Part shown: piece by piece, positions 17,681-26,831 of the stretch
How positions within the stretch are numbered: the stretch's first letter is position 1
Layout of the letters: every line of letters begins with the position of its first letter
Translations under genes and position numbers: made by a program
From: Kiloniella spongiae
Lineage (GTDB): Bacteria; Pseudomonadota; Alphaproteobacteria; Kiloniellales; Kiloniellaceae
NCBI RefSeq assembly: GCF_001026905.1
Contig: NZ_LAQL01000003.1
Location: 124,001 to 188,000 of the forward strand
Direction of reading: 5' to 3'
Length of the DNA: 64,000 bases
The notes under the pieces: generated by a model
Databases searched by the model: none
The model's input: only the letters and a program-made list of their open reading frames with translations
Told to the model about the DNA's origin: nothing

Positions 17681-18739
17681 ATGACCCCACAGAACAGTAA
17701 TCCTTCTGGGCGTGCCGGATATTCTGCGAGCGCAGGAAATACTGAGGTTACGGCGGCTGAGAACTTCAAGGGGGCTGCCTTTATGGTTTTAAGTCAGGCA
17801 ACGTTTGTTTTTAACGATGCACTGATGAAGCTGGCTTCTGCTGATCTGTCTCTTTTTCAGACGATTTTTTTACGCGGTCTTTTTACAACTTTCTTTTTGG
17901 GATTGATTGCCTGGAGAGCAGGGGCGTTATTTCGTCCGCTTCCAATGGCAGATCGGAAAATATTAGCGCTGCGGGTTATTGGTGAAGTTGGTGCCACGCT
18001 TTGTTACCTTACGGCACTTTTTAATATGCCGATTGCCAATTCAACAGCTATTTTACAGGCGTTACCTCTGGCCGTTACACTTGGGGCGGCTCTCTTCCTG
18101 GGGGAAACGGTTGGCTGGCGCCGTTATTCTGCTATTGCAGTTGGCTTTATCGGTGTGATGATTATTGTGCGACCAGGGGCCGACGGGTTTAATGCCTATT
18201 CCTTTTGGGCCTTGGCGGCGGTGGTCTTCATTGTATTGCGGGATCTTGTGACCAAGAAAATCTCCAATGATGTCCCGTCTATCTATGTTGCGTTACTGAC
18301 ATCAATTTCTTTAACCGTGACAGCCGCTGTATTGCTACCGACGACGGGGTGGCAGCCTGTTCAGGCCGTATCTTTGGGGTATTTATCGGGGGCAGGTTGC
18401 TTTTTGATGATCGGCTATCTCAGTGTTATTGCTGCGATGCGTATGGGGGAAACGGCTTTTGTATCGCCTTTCCGTTACACGATCTTGCTTTGGGCAATAT
18501 TGCTCGGTGTCTTTGTCTTTAGTGAGTTACCGGATTTCTGGACCATTGTGGGTAGTATCATTCTGGTTATCACTGGTGGTTATACATTCTATCGTGAGAA
18601 CAAGCTGAAGAAGAGGGCAGAAGCCCAAAAAGCTTCAAGTCAAAAGAAAAAAGATATTCCTGATAGTCAAGATGAGCGGGGGATCTGGCCAGAAAAGACA
18701 GAAGATCTGGAAAAAGCAGAGGAGTTGATCAATCGTTAG
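17681..18739 (+). CDS. EamA/DMT-family transporter
   Basis: A 352-residue inner-membrane protein with about ten transmembrane helices in two EamA repeats, of the drug/metabolite transporter superfamily. Clear motifs are NSTAILQALPLAVTLGAALF and LGETVGWRRYSAIAVGFIGV in the first repeat, and FVSPFRYTILLWAI in the second. The C-terminus adds a charged tail of about 50 residues (KKRAEAQKASSQKKKD onward) that is absent from its neighbour. It is 24 bp from a paralogue in tandem. The substrate is unknown; metabolite efflux is the usual role. Confidence 0.9.
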   Translation: MTPQNSNPSGRAGYSASAGNTEVTAAENFKGAAFMVLSQATFVFNDALMKLASADLSLFQTIFLRGLFTTFFLGLIAWRAGALFRPLPMADRKILALRVIGEVGATLCYLTALFNMPIANSTAILQALPLAVTLGAALFLGETVGWRRYSAIAVGFIGVMIIVRPGADGFNAYSFWALAAVVFIVLRDLVTKKISNDVPSIYVALLTSISLTVTAAVLLPTTGWQPVQAVSLGYLSGAGCFLMIGYLSVIAAMRMGETAFVSPFRYTILLWAILLGVFVFSELPDFWTIVGSIILVITGGYTFYRENKLKKRAEAQKASSQKKKDIPDSQDERGIWPEKTEDLEKAEELINR

Positions 18740-18763
18740 AAGCGGAAAATTGAGGACTTTGCA

Positions 18764-19708
18764 TTGAGCGGACACAGCAGTAATGAACCTGTGACAAGTA
18801 TCAATGCGGACGCTGTTTGCGAGGCTAAAAGCGAACAGGGGGCAAATGGTAACCTACGCGGGGCTTTACTGATGTCACTCGGCATGGCTGCTTTTATTGG
18901 CAACGTCACGCTGATGAAGCTGGTCTCTTTCGACTTGACCCTTTTCCAGGCTATTTTTCTTCGGGGGTGTTGTGCAGCAGTTGTCCTGGGGGGGGTGGCT
19001 TATTATCGCAAAGAACTGTTTGTTACCCTAACCCGCGCTGATGCCAGGGTTTTAACTATCCGGGTGATCGGAGAAATCGGTGCATCCCTTTGTTACTTTA
19101 TGGCGCTTTTCAATATGCCGGTTGCCAATGTAACAGCTATTCTTCAGGCCTTGCCGCTGGTCGTGACACTAGGGGCCGCTGTTTTTCTTGGTGAAACTGT
19201 TGGTTGGCGGCGCTATGGCGGCATTGTACTGGGCTTTGTTGGGGTTCTGATCATTGTCCAGCCGGGAACGGATGGGTTTAGTGTCTATTCCTTATGGGCT
19301 CTTGCTTCCATGTTATCCGTTGCTTTGAGGGATCTGGCGACGCGAAAGATATCGTCTAACTTGCCGTCTCTTTTTGTTGCTTTCGTGACCATGGTTTCCG
19401 TCACGCTGGTTTGTGCCGTATTATTACCAACAATGGAATGGAAAGAGGTTAAAAGCGATACCATCGGGCTTTTATTGGGCGCCGCGGTTTTTATTATGCT
19501 GGTCCATATTACCCTGATCCGGGCAATGCGCGTGGGCGAGGTCGCTTTTGTAACACCCTTTCGCTATACCGTTATGGTTTGGGCGCTTCTGGTCGGATAT
19601 TTTGTTTTTGATGAAGCGCCGGACACAGCAACCGTGGTCGGCTGTAGCTTGTTGATTGCTACCGGCCTCTATTCTTTCTGGCGCGAACGCAAGATTAAGC
19701 ACGGGTAA
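18764..19708 (+). CDS. EamA/DMT-family transporter, tandem paralogue
   Basis: A 314-residue protein, clearly homologous along its length to the upstream gene (shared TAILQALPL, GETVGWRRY, FVTPFRYT motifs), so the pair arose by tandem duplication. TTG 18764 is chosen because GAGG stands 8 bp before it and the N-terminus would otherwise begin inside the first helix region. The two may act as separate or heteromeric exporters. It lacks the charged C-terminal tail of the first copy. Confidence 0.88.
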   Translation: MSGHSSNEPVTSINADAVCEAKSEQGANGNLRGALLMSLGMAAFIGNVTLMKLVSFDLTLFQAIFLRGCCAAVVLGGVAYYRKELFVTLTRADARVLTIRVIGEIGASLCYFMALFNMPVANVTAILQALPLVVTLGAAVFLGETVGWRRYGGIVLGFVGVLIIVQPGTDGFSVYSLWALASMLSVALRDLATRKISSNLPSLFVAFVTMVSVTLVCAVLLPTMEWKEVKSDTIGLLLGAAVFIMLVHITLIRAMRVGEVAFVTPFRYTVMVWALLVGYFVFDEAPDTATVVGCSLLIATGLYSFWRERKIKHG

Positions 19709-19741
19709 TCCAGGAGCTTCATGGTAATAGCAGTGGGTCGC

Positions 19742-19957
19742 TTAAAAATCTTCGGTGTGACAAACTTTATCAGCAAGGACTGTAAGCCAGGAAATAACCT
19801 CTCGGCTTTCCGGTGAAAGTTTGGCTGCTTCCAGCTGTTTGTCGCTTGCGTGTATTTTCAAATCATTCCACTTTTGGCAGAAATCACTGAGGTCTCTGGG
19901 TTTCAGAGAGTCTTGTTCTGGTACTAATTGTGGGGTCGGTTTATTATCTCCGGTCAC
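19742..19957 (-). CDS. Small hypothetical protein
   Basis: A 71-residue, soluble, helix-prone protein starting at GTG 19957, preceded by AGGAAAGAA. The segment DLSDFCQKWNDLKIHASDKQ and the end SREVISWLTVLADKVCHTEDF look like a genuine folded unit with two cysteines. I do not recognise a family. It is convergent with the EamA pair and divergent from the winged-helix/TPR regulator at 20277. Confidence 0.55.
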   Translation of the reverse strand: MTGDNKPTPQLVPEQDSLKPRDLSDFCQKWNDLKIHASDKQLEAAKLSPESREVISWLTVLADKVCHTEDF

Positions 19958-20276
19958 ACTTCTTTCCTATTCTCTTGGCTTCAAGTCTTTGCAATATAAG
20001 TATTTTTGTTTTCTTGCTGTTGTGTTATTAACCGCAAAGATTATGTTGAACTCTTATCAAGTTATTATCCGCCAATCTAAAATCTAATTTTTTATATAAT
20101 GTATTATGAAGCAGTTCCGAGCCTGGGTAGCGTCCAAAAAGCGTGAAAAAAACGTAAAAGGTTTTTTAACTTTCTCTACAAGTGGTAATCTTTGTGAACT
20201 TAAAAGGGTAATTTTAGGAACATTGTTCTAATGTTTCTAAAGCTTCTGATCTGGGAAATAGGGTCTGGGTACAAAA
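19958..20276. other. Intergenic region upstream of the TPR regulator
   Basis: About 320 bp, AT-rich. It includes a TATAAT-like hexamer near 20094, which could be a -10 element for the downstream regulator. No other convincing signal. Confidence 0.4.
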
Positions 20277-21938
20277 ATGCAAAATAACCCGGCAGAAAAA
20301 ACACTTAAACTTCGGCTTTACGGTACCTTCAGCGCAGAATGGTCTGATGGTACCAGGCTCAATGTGCGTAGTACAAAACTGCGGGCAATGATTGCCCTTT
20401 TGGCGATGGCGCCGGATATGACCCGGACACGTTCCTGGCTGCAGGATAAGCTTTGGTCCTTATCCGGCGCGGAACTTGGGCGGGCAAGTTTGCGCCGTGG
20501 GTTGAGTGATCTGAAGCGCGCAATTGGCGCTGACTTTGAAACTCTGTTTGAAGTCTGTCATGATAATATAGCTCTTAATGATGATCTTGTTGAACTCGTG
20601 GGGACACCAACCGAAGGCGAGTTTCTTGAAGGTATTGAAATCGCAGAAGGTGGTTTTACCTCGTGGGTAAATGAACAGAGAAACAATCGCCCTCAATTAA
20701 CCTCTGAGTTAGAGTATTTCAGAGCCTCGGAAAAGACAGGGATATTACCTGCGGTGGCCGTACTCCCCTTTTTGCAGAGCTTTAATCGGCAGGGTGATAA
20801 TGTTCTTGGTGATATGCTGGCTGAAGAAGTGTCTCGGGCACTTTCCAAGTCCCAACTCATTGATGTTATTTCTCATCTTTCATGCCGCAATCTCAATATG
20901 AAGCTTTTGAACCTTGCTGATGTGCGCAGAGCCTTGAATGTTGAGTATGTCATCCATGGTAGCTATCGGCAGGAGGGGGAGCACTTTCATCTTGATGCTG
21001 ACTTTTTAGATGCTGAAAGCGGTCGGATCCTTTGGTCTCGTCAATTCAATGCCAAGATGTTTGATTTCCTCAATGGCAGCCAGGAGTTTGTGGCCGATAT
21101 TTCTCGACAGATTGGCCAGTCAATCCTTTCGACATCCATTGAGTTGGCGACCAGTAAACCTCTGTCAGAAATTTCTAGTCACGCTCTATTGGTCTCCGGT
21201 GTGACTTTAATGCATCGGCAAACACTGGCGAGTTTCGCCAAAGCGCGACCACTTATCGAAGAGATAATACGAAAGTTTCCAAAACACCCATCACTCTACG
21301 CTTGGTTGGGTAAATGGTACGTATTATCTGTTACACAGGGCTGGAGCGATAACTTAGTAAAAGATAATCAAATTGCCTTGGATTGTTCAGAGCGTGCTCT
21401 TGATTTAGACCCTGATAACTCATTTTCACTTGCAGTAAATGGGTTAGTTCTAAACTTTTTACATAAAAAATTTGATGTAGCTTTAAAACGATTTGATCAA
21501 GCTGTTCATTTGAATCCAAATGATGCTCTCGCATGGTTACTAAAAGGAACTTGCCATGCTTTCATTGATGAGGGTGAAGCTGCGGTGTCCTATACCTCGC
21601 GAGCAAATTTATTGTCACCGATTGATCCTCATCGGTATTTTTTCCAATCCCTGTCTGCAACAGCACTCAATGCAAATAAAGAGTATGAGCGCGCCTTATC
21701 TTTAGCTGAGAATTCGCTTAAGTCTAACAGCAGGCATACATCGACTTTAAGAACAAAAATTGTGTCTCTGTATTATATGGATCGTAAAGCAGAGGCTAAT
21801 GAAACGGCCAAAAAATTATTAAATCTTGAGCCAAATTTAACTGTAGAAGGCTGGTTAAAAAACCATCCAGCAGCATCGTTTTCTACAGGTCAAGAATGGT
21901 CAAAGGCTCTGTTGAGTTCTGGGATTCCTAATACTTGA
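20277..21938 (+). CDS. Winged-helix (SARP/OmpR-like) regulator with TPR domain
   Basis: A 553-residue one-component regulator. Residues about 8-105 form a winged-helix unit of the SARP type (LRLYGTFSAEWSDGTRLNVR, SLRRGLSDLKRAIG). Residues about 155-290 match the module often seen after such domains in adenylate-cyclase-like regulators (VAVLPFLQSFN, YVIHGSYRQEGEHFHLDADFLD, GRILWSRQF). The C-terminal half carries tetratricopeptide repeats (for example LDLDPDNSFSLAVNGLVL, LNPNDALAWLLKGTCHAF). There is no signal peptide. It precedes the haloperoxidase-protease pair by 58 bp on the same strand, so it may belong to their operon or control them. The signal is unknown. Confidence 0.82.
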   Translation: MQNNPAEKTLKLRLYGTFSAEWSDGTRLNVRSTKLRAMIALLAMAPDMTRTRSWLQDKLWSLSGAELGRASLRRGLSDLKRAIGADFETLFEVCHDNIALNDDLVELVGTPTEGEFLEGIEIAEGGFTSWVNEQRNNRPQLTSELEYFRASEKTGILPAVAVLPFLQSFNRQGDNVLGDMLAEEVSRALSKSQLIDVISHLSCRNLNMKLLNLADVRRALNVEYVIHGSYRQEGEHFHLDADFLDAESGRILWSRQFNAKMFDFLNGSQEFVADISRQIGQSILSTSIELATSKPLSEISSHALLVSGVTLMHRQTLASFAKARPLIEEIIRKFPKHPSLYAWLGKWYVLSVTQGWSDNLVKDNQIALDCSERALDLDPDNSFSLAVNGLVLNFLHKKFDVALKRFDQAVHLNPNDALAWLLKGTCHAFIDEGEAAVSYTSRANLLSPIDPHRYFFQSLSATALNANKEYERALSLAENSLKSNSRHTSTLRTKIVSLYYMDRKAEANETAKKLLNLEPNLTVEGWLKNHPAASFSTGQEWSKALLSSGIPNT

Positions 21939-21996
21939 GGGTTCTTGATGATTTTCTGGTTCAGATAAATAAACCCAGACTTATAGGGAGATTATT

Positions 21997-23178
21997 ATGA
22001 CGTTGAATTCAACTTTAGCAGGCACGGCAGGTACAGCAGGTACAGCAGGCACGGCAGGTACAGCCGGTACAGCTGGTACAGCAGGTACGGGTGGTATTGC
22101 TAGTAAAGATGGTGTGCTCGGTACTGCGGGTTTCTATGATCCATTACTAGTTTCTGCACTTAATACTTCTTCTGATGCAATTCGAAGTCCCTGGAATCTA
22201 CCAGAACCAGGACAAGCACCGCCTCATATGCCTTCTGATAGTGCCGCGAATTTATCTCAGTGGGCCCCTTGGGCACGTGCCTTCGCAATCCGTTCGGAAA
22301 TTTTATCTAAGTTGGCTTTTAAAGGGGATGCGAACGGAGCATTTTCGGTTTGGATACAACACAACCATCCTCACGGGGGGGTGGATCATGCTCCGCATCC
22401 TTCTTATTCAAAGCTCATTAAACTCACACGGCCAAGTGAAGCTGTGTTTAGAGATCAATTGGAATACGTTAGAAACTATGCCGATCAGAGGTCAGAAAGA
22501 TCTGCTGAGATTCTAACTCAACTAGGCTTTCCAACAGAGTTTTTTGGCTCCGTAGTACCTCTTCACGGAGGAAAACATAAATGGACATTAGAACTTTTAG
22601 GCCAAGTTCAAATGATAGCCGATTATGTGGTCTTAAGGGTTAAACACTCAATGGCATGCCGTCGTCCTGATATCTATTCCGCTCAGATACAGCCAATAAT
22701 ACCCACGCCTGGCCATGGAACACTGCCGAGTGGTCATGCGACTGCTGCCTTTATTGTTGCAACAGTTTATGGTGCCTTACTCAAGAATACTCCGATGGAT
22801 TTTCAGCAAAGCCCTTCGATTAAAACACTACTTCTTTCAGTTGCTGAAAGAGTTGCTGTGAACCGTACTGTTGCGGGTGTGCATTTCCCGGCGGATAGTA
22901 CAGCCGGGGCGGCGTTGGGGACGACGCTTGGACATTATTTGCTACAGCTTGCCAGCGGGCAAAGCGGTGATATTGATGCCGTTGAGTTTATTGGCAACAA
23001 CGCCACGGGTGATTTTGATAAATCTGTCATCGCATTGGGTGATGCGGACAGTGATCCCGTTGTGAAGTGGGGTACGTCAGAGGTTCATGGTGAGCCGGAT
23101 AACCTGTTCCGCTGGCTGTGGCTCAAGGCCAGAAGCGAGTGGGAGGACGCGCCAGCAGCAGGAGGCAGCAATGGCTGA
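21997..23178 (+). CDS. Vanadium-haloperoxidase/PAP2-superfamily protein with Gly-Thr-Ala repeat
   Basis: A 393-residue protein with the complete oxyanion (vanadate or phosphate) site of the haloperoxidase/acid phosphatase superfamily: Lys216-x6-Arg223-Pro224, PSGH at 244-247, and Arg290-x5-His296-x3-Asp300. It could be a vanadium-dependent haloperoxidase or a PAP2-type phosphatase; the aromatic and acidic surroundings do not settle which. There is no standard signal peptide. Residues about 9-29 are seven Gly-Thr-Ala units encoded by 9-bp repeats. Its 3' end overlaps the protease gene by 8 bp, so the two are translationally coupled. Confidence 0.88.
   Translation: MTLNSTLAGTAGTAGTAGTAGTAGTAGTAGTGGIASKDGVLGTAGFYDPLLVSALNTSSDAIRSPWNLPEPGQAPPHMPSDSAANLSQWAPWARAFAIRSEILSKLAFKGDANGAFSVWIQHNHPHGGVDHAPHPSYSKLIKLTRPSEAVFRDQLEYVRNYADQRSERSAEILTQLGFPTEFFGSVVPLHGGKHKWTLELLGQVQMIADYVVLRVKHSMACRRPDIYSAQIQPIIPTPGHGTLPSGHATAAFIVATVYGALLKNTPMDFQQSPSIKTLLLSVAERVAVNRTVAGVHFPADSTAGAALGTTLGHYLLQLASGQSGDIDAVEFIGNNATGDFDKSVIALGDADSDPVVKWGTSEVHGEPDNLFRWLWLKARSEWEDAPAAGGSNG
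22021..22083 (+). repeat. Seven 9-bp repeats encoding Gly-Thr-Ala
   Basis: Seven consecutive units of the form GGYACRGCN lie at the start of the haloperoxidase-like gene. The unit is a multiple of three, so copy-number change alters linker length without shifting frame. Third positions vary between units, which suggests the repeat is not entirely recent. Confidence 0.9.
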
Positions 23179-25276
23179 TTCCTATGAGTGGCGGGATGAT
23201 GGCGTCAAAGCCGTTGATCCCTATGAAGACTGGTTGCTAGAGACAGGGGCGGGTTATGGCTTTCCCTTTGGTCCTCCAAATGAAGCGCATTGTTATACCG
23301 GAACCGAAGCTTCGGATGGTTTTGTAGCGGGAGATGAAAACCCGGATGCGATTTATCCCAAACTTTACCGTCCGGGCGGCGAACAGCCCAGCTTTCGTCC
23401 CTTTGTCTTGCGGGAGAGTACGGTTGGTAGCGGCTTTAAGCCGTCAAGTCACGGAGCCTCGAAGATCAAACGCCGGATCGGCGTTCCCCTGCGTGCGGCA
23501 AGCGTGAACCAAAGCTATACACCCCAAGCTACGCCAAATCCTGTTTTACCTTCTGTATCCTCTGGGGCAAAGGTTGTGGTTGGTGTTATTGATGATGGCA
23601 TTGCCATTGCCAATCGCCGTTTCCAATCTGCGCCTGGCAGTACGCGGATTGATTTTGCCTGGGTACAGGACGGGGATGCCCAGTCTGGAGGTACCCGGTC
23701 CGGTTCCCGTTTTGGGGTTGGTTCTGACGTTGCCTTTGGGCGTGAGTATACCAAGGCTGATATTGATGGTGCCCTAGCAGAACACACTGATGCACTGGGG
23801 GCTACAAATGAAGCGGCCCTCTATCGCGCGCTGGGACTGATTGATAGTCGTAAGGTCATGCCCAATTCACTGGATGGCAAAGTCGCACACGGTACACATG
23901 TTCTGGATCTTGCTGCCGGGGCTGATTATGACAGTATTTCATCGGATGTGTTGGAAGAAGATCGTATTATAACGGTACAGGTGCCAGCCGCTGTTACCTG
24001 GGATACATCGGGTATGGGGCTGGGCAGCTTTATTCTGGCCGGTGTGCACTATATTCTTGATCGTGCAGATCGTATTGCGCCGAACCTGCCTGTGGTGATT
24101 AACTTTAGTTACGGGATATTTGGCGGACCACATGATGGCACGTCGCTGTTGGAAAAAGCGATTGATGAAATCGTAACGGCGCGTAATGATCGTGTCGCGC
24201 CAACATCGGTGGTGTTACCATCTGGCAATCATCATCTGGAACGATCTCATGCTGTTATCGCAGATGCAGATTTTAAAGTTGATGGTGCGAGTGACAGTTC
24301 TGGGGCTGCTGATTGTTTCTGTGACCTGCCCTGGCGCGTCCAGCCTAATGATCGAACGTCCAGCTATCTTGAGATATGGATGCCTAAATCAGATTATGAA
24401 GACGGGGACATTGAGGTCGAGGTTATTCCACCAAGTACAGATAATATTCCGGTGCAAAGATTATCTGGTGTGGTGAATAGCGCGGTTATTCTCAACCGTG
24501 ATACGGGAGCTGTAGCGCGCCTGTCTTATGACAGGCATACGCCTTTGTCAGAAGAAGACGAACGTGGTCGTTTTATGTTGATTCTCGCGCCAACAGAAGT
24601 GCGTAATGATACAGCTCTGCATCTAAATCCTCTCAAGCCTGTGCCCAATGGTTTGTGGACAGTGCGGGTCATCAAGAAGTTTGACAAAACAATGCCAGAG
24701 CCTATTCATGCCCGTATTCAGCGCGATGCATCACCTTTTGGTTATCCTGCCCTGGGTCGCCAAGCCTATTTCGACGATGTCGCCTATCAGCTTTATGATC
24801 GCGAAGGAAAACTGCAGGAGCAGGATAACCATTCCATTGTAAAGCGGGCTGGATCATCCAACGGTTTGGCAACAGGCACCGTTCCGATTGTTGTCGCAGG
24901 TCATGTAGAGGCCACAGGTCGTACTGCGATTTATAGTGGGTATCAGACAACAGATGCAGGCTTGCCTGAACAGGCGAAAACACCCTTTGTTTCTGCGGAA
25001 AGTGATCGCAGCCTTGTTTTTAGGGGCGTGCAGGCATCAGGTGTCAATTCCGGTGTGTCAGTGACATTGGATGGAACCTCTGTCGCCGCGCCTATGATAA
25101 CACGTGTCGTTGCAAATGCTTATAAAACTGGTATGGCGACAAGTCCGGTTGATGAGCTTCAGGCTCAGGCTATTGTCATCGAAGCAACCAGACAGGCAAA
25201 GGGATATTCTGCGCCTCTTGATGCTGAGAGACAGGGTATCGGACGTTTCCCGAAAGATGAGATTTACGGAAGTTAA
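23171..25276 (+). CDS. Subtilisin-like (S8) serine protease
   Basis: A 701-residue protein with an intact S8 catalytic triad: Asp141 in VVGVIDDGIA, His240 in VAHGTHVLDLA and Ser637 in LDGTSVAAP. About 250 residues separate the oxyanion region (VVLPSGNHHLE) from the serine, longer than in simple subtilisins, and probably form an inserted beta-rich domain. No signal peptide is evident, so export, if any, must be non-Sec, or the protein acts inside the cell. ATG 23171 has GGAGG just upstream inside the haloperoxidase gene and overlaps its stop by 8 bp. Earlier in-frame starts (23087) lack support. Confidence 0.9.
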   Translation: MADSYEWRDDGVKAVDPYEDWLLETGAGYGFPFGPPNEAHCYTGTEASDGFVAGDENPDAIYPKLYRPGGEQPSFRPFVLRESTVGSGFKPSSHGASKIKRRIGVPLRAASVNQSYTPQATPNPVLPSVSSGAKVVVGVIDDGIAIANRRFQSAPGSTRIDFAWVQDGDAQSGGTRSGSRFGVGSDVAFGREYTKADIDGALAEHTDALGATNEAALYRALGLIDSRKVMPNSLDGKVAHGTHVLDLAAGADYDSISSDVLEEDRIITVQVPAAVTWDTSGMGLGSFILAGVHYILDRADRIAPNLPVVINFSYGIFGGPHDGTSLLEKAIDEIVTARNDRVAPTSVVLPSGNHHLERSHAVIADADFKVDGASDSSGAADCFCDLPWRVQPNDRTSSYLEIWMPKSDYEDGDIEVEVIPPSTDNIPVQRLSGVVNSAVILNRDTGAVARLSYDRHTPLSEEDERGRFMLILAPTEVRNDTALHLNPLKPVPNGLWTVRVIKKFDKTMPEPIHARIQRDASPFGYPALGRQAYFDDVAYQLYDREGKLQEQDNHSIVKRAGSSNGLATGTVPIVVAGHVEATGRTAIYSGYQTTDAGLPEQAKTPFVSAESDRSLVFRGVQASGVNSGVSVTLDGTSVAAPMITRVVANAYKTGMATSPVDELQAQAIVIEATRQAKGYSAPLDAERQGIGRFPKDEIYGS

Positions 25277-25301
25277 TTGCTAAAACGTGATTGAAAGGAG
25301 A

Positions 25302-25329
25302 AGGGCTGATGGTTTCGTCAGCTCTTTTT
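25302..25329 (+). terminator. Intrinsic terminator after protease gene
   Basis: GGCTGA (25304-25309) pairs with TCAGCT around a short loop and is followed by CTTTTTC. It starts 26 bp after the stop codon and would end the haloperoxidase-protease transcript. Confidence 0.75.
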
Positions 25330-25367
25330 CATCGACTAAAAATTTAAATCTTCCAAGGAGAAAAGGT

Positions 25368-25401
25368 GGGGTCCATCATTAAGGGGGATATGATGGACCC
25401 C
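25368..25401. other. Perfect 12-bp hairpin
   Basis: GGGGTCCATCAT (25368-25379) is exactly complementary to ATGATGGACCCC (25390-25401) with a purine-rich 10-base loop. There is no T-tract downstream on the plus strand; on the minus strand it is followed by ACCTTTTC. It sits between the converging protease and MFS genes. A second small hairpin, CCTCTTT-GGGG-AAAGAGG, lies at 25462-25479. Confidence 0.7.
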
Positions 25402-25530
25402 GTTAAGCAGGGCTAGAATAATGCGAGCCCATACTTAAATGAATAATTCAGTTGTTGGTAACCTCTTTGGGGAAAGAGGAAAAGCTAAATTATTGGTTAT
25501 TTTCGTCATATAAGCCGAAAATAAGAAATA

Positions 25531-26745
25531 TCAAGCAGGAAGTAGTGCGCCGGCTTTGCTACGTTTTGCCACAAGGACGAGAATAAGAGCTGTGATCCCG
25601 CAGAAAGACAGGGCAATAACCATGTGCATCACGGTTCCGTCATAGAGCCGACCGGCAGATATTGAAACAGCCACGGCAACCAAACTTGATATAGATGCAA
25701 TGACCGATGCGCCCAATCCTGCCATCTTACCTAGGGATTGCATGGCCATGGCATTGATGTTGCCAAAAAGAATGCCAACCCACAGAAAAATGAAGAAGCC
25801 ATTGACCATAAAGACAGCAAAGGGTGGAATTCCGTTATAAGGCAAGGCGAAGAAAAACAGGCTTGCTGTAAACAGAAGTAGCCCACTCAGAGCAACGACC
25901 ACCATTCTGTGCATCCCAAACCGCATCACCAATTGTGAGTTGATCAACGAAGACAGAGCAACAGAAGAGGCCAATACCGCAAAGTAGAGCGGGAAATTAT
26001 CAACGACACCATAGAGATCTTCAAAAATGGATTGTGATGTGCTGACATATACCAGCAAGGCACCGAAAATCATGCCGCCAGAGACAGAATAGCACATGAC
26101 TTTGCCATGTTTTAGAATACGCCCGGTGGATTTCATAAGCTTGCCCGGAGAAAGGGGAATGCGGTTTTCCGGTAACAGGGTTTCTGGTTGCCGGACGATC
26201 AACCAAATGCCTGTTGAAAGAGAAAGAACCAGAAAAGAGAAAAAGATATAACGCCATTCGGCAATGGCGAGTACCAGTTGACCAAAAGCGGGTGCAATCA
26301 TGGGGATCATGATAAAGATAACCATGATAAAGGACATGATCCGTGCCATGGCTTCGCCTTCGTATTGGTCACGGATCAGAGCTCTGGTCGCAATTTTAGG
26401 ACCAGATGCACCAATACCCTGAATAATACGACCTAAAATAAGGACCTCGAATGTAGAGGCAGTCATGGCGACAAGAGTGCCGCCAACATAGATCCCGACA
26501 CCGAGCAAGATCGCACCTTTGCGACCAATAGCGTCAGAGACAGGGCCAATAAACAATTCACCAAAGACCATTCCAAAAATAAAAAGAGAGATGATCAATT
26601 GGCTATCAAGGGGATCGGAAATGGCAAGATCCGCACTGATCTGTGGTAAAGCAGGCAGCATAGCATCAATGCTGAGGGCAGTAATGGATGTGAGTAGGGC
26701 AAAAAGAATGACGAACTCAGGTAGTTTTAAAGGACTCTTATTCAT
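25531..26745 (-). CDS. Bcr/CflA-family multidrug MFS transporter
   Basis: A 404-residue major-facilitator transporter with twelve predicted helices. It shows the Bcr/CflA opening TALSIDAMLPALPQISADL, MFS motif A as GPVSDAIGRKGAI, and the motif C region IPMIAPAFGQLV. Family members export drugs such as bicyclomycin or sulfonamides by proton antiport. It is monocistronic, convergent with the protease gene and followed by the GST gene on the same strand 86 bp upstream. The real substrate is unknown. Confidence 0.92.
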   Translation of the reverse strand: MNKSPLKLPEFVILFALLTSITALSIDAMLPALPQISADLAISDPLDSQLIISLFIFGMVFGELFIGPVSDAIGRKGAILLGVGIYVGGTLVAMTASTFEVLILGRIIQGIGASGPKIATRALIRDQYEGEAMARIMSFIMVIFIMIPMIAPAFGQLVLAIAEWRYIFFSFLVLSLSTGIWLIVRQPETLLPENRIPLSPGKLMKSTGRILKHGKVMCYSVSGGMIFGALLVYVSTSQSIFEDLYGVVDNFPLYFAVLASSVALSSLINSQLVMRFGMHRMVVVALSGLLLFTASLFFFALPYNGIPPFAVFMVNGFFIFLWVGILFGNINAMAMQSLGKMAGLGASVIASISSLVAVAVSISAGRLYDGTVMHMVIALSFCGITALILVLVAKRSKAGALLPA

Positions 26746-26831
26746 AATAGGTTCTATCTTTATTGTTTAAAACCTGAAGCGCCAAAGCTGATTATCAAAA
26801 TAGATTGGCGTCATCAGGTCCGAGCCCGGGG

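Noticed and set aside
22021-22083. Possible CRISPR or minisatellite array
   Set aside because: Units are contiguous, without spacers, and encode a regular tripeptide inside a gene; this is a coding repeat.
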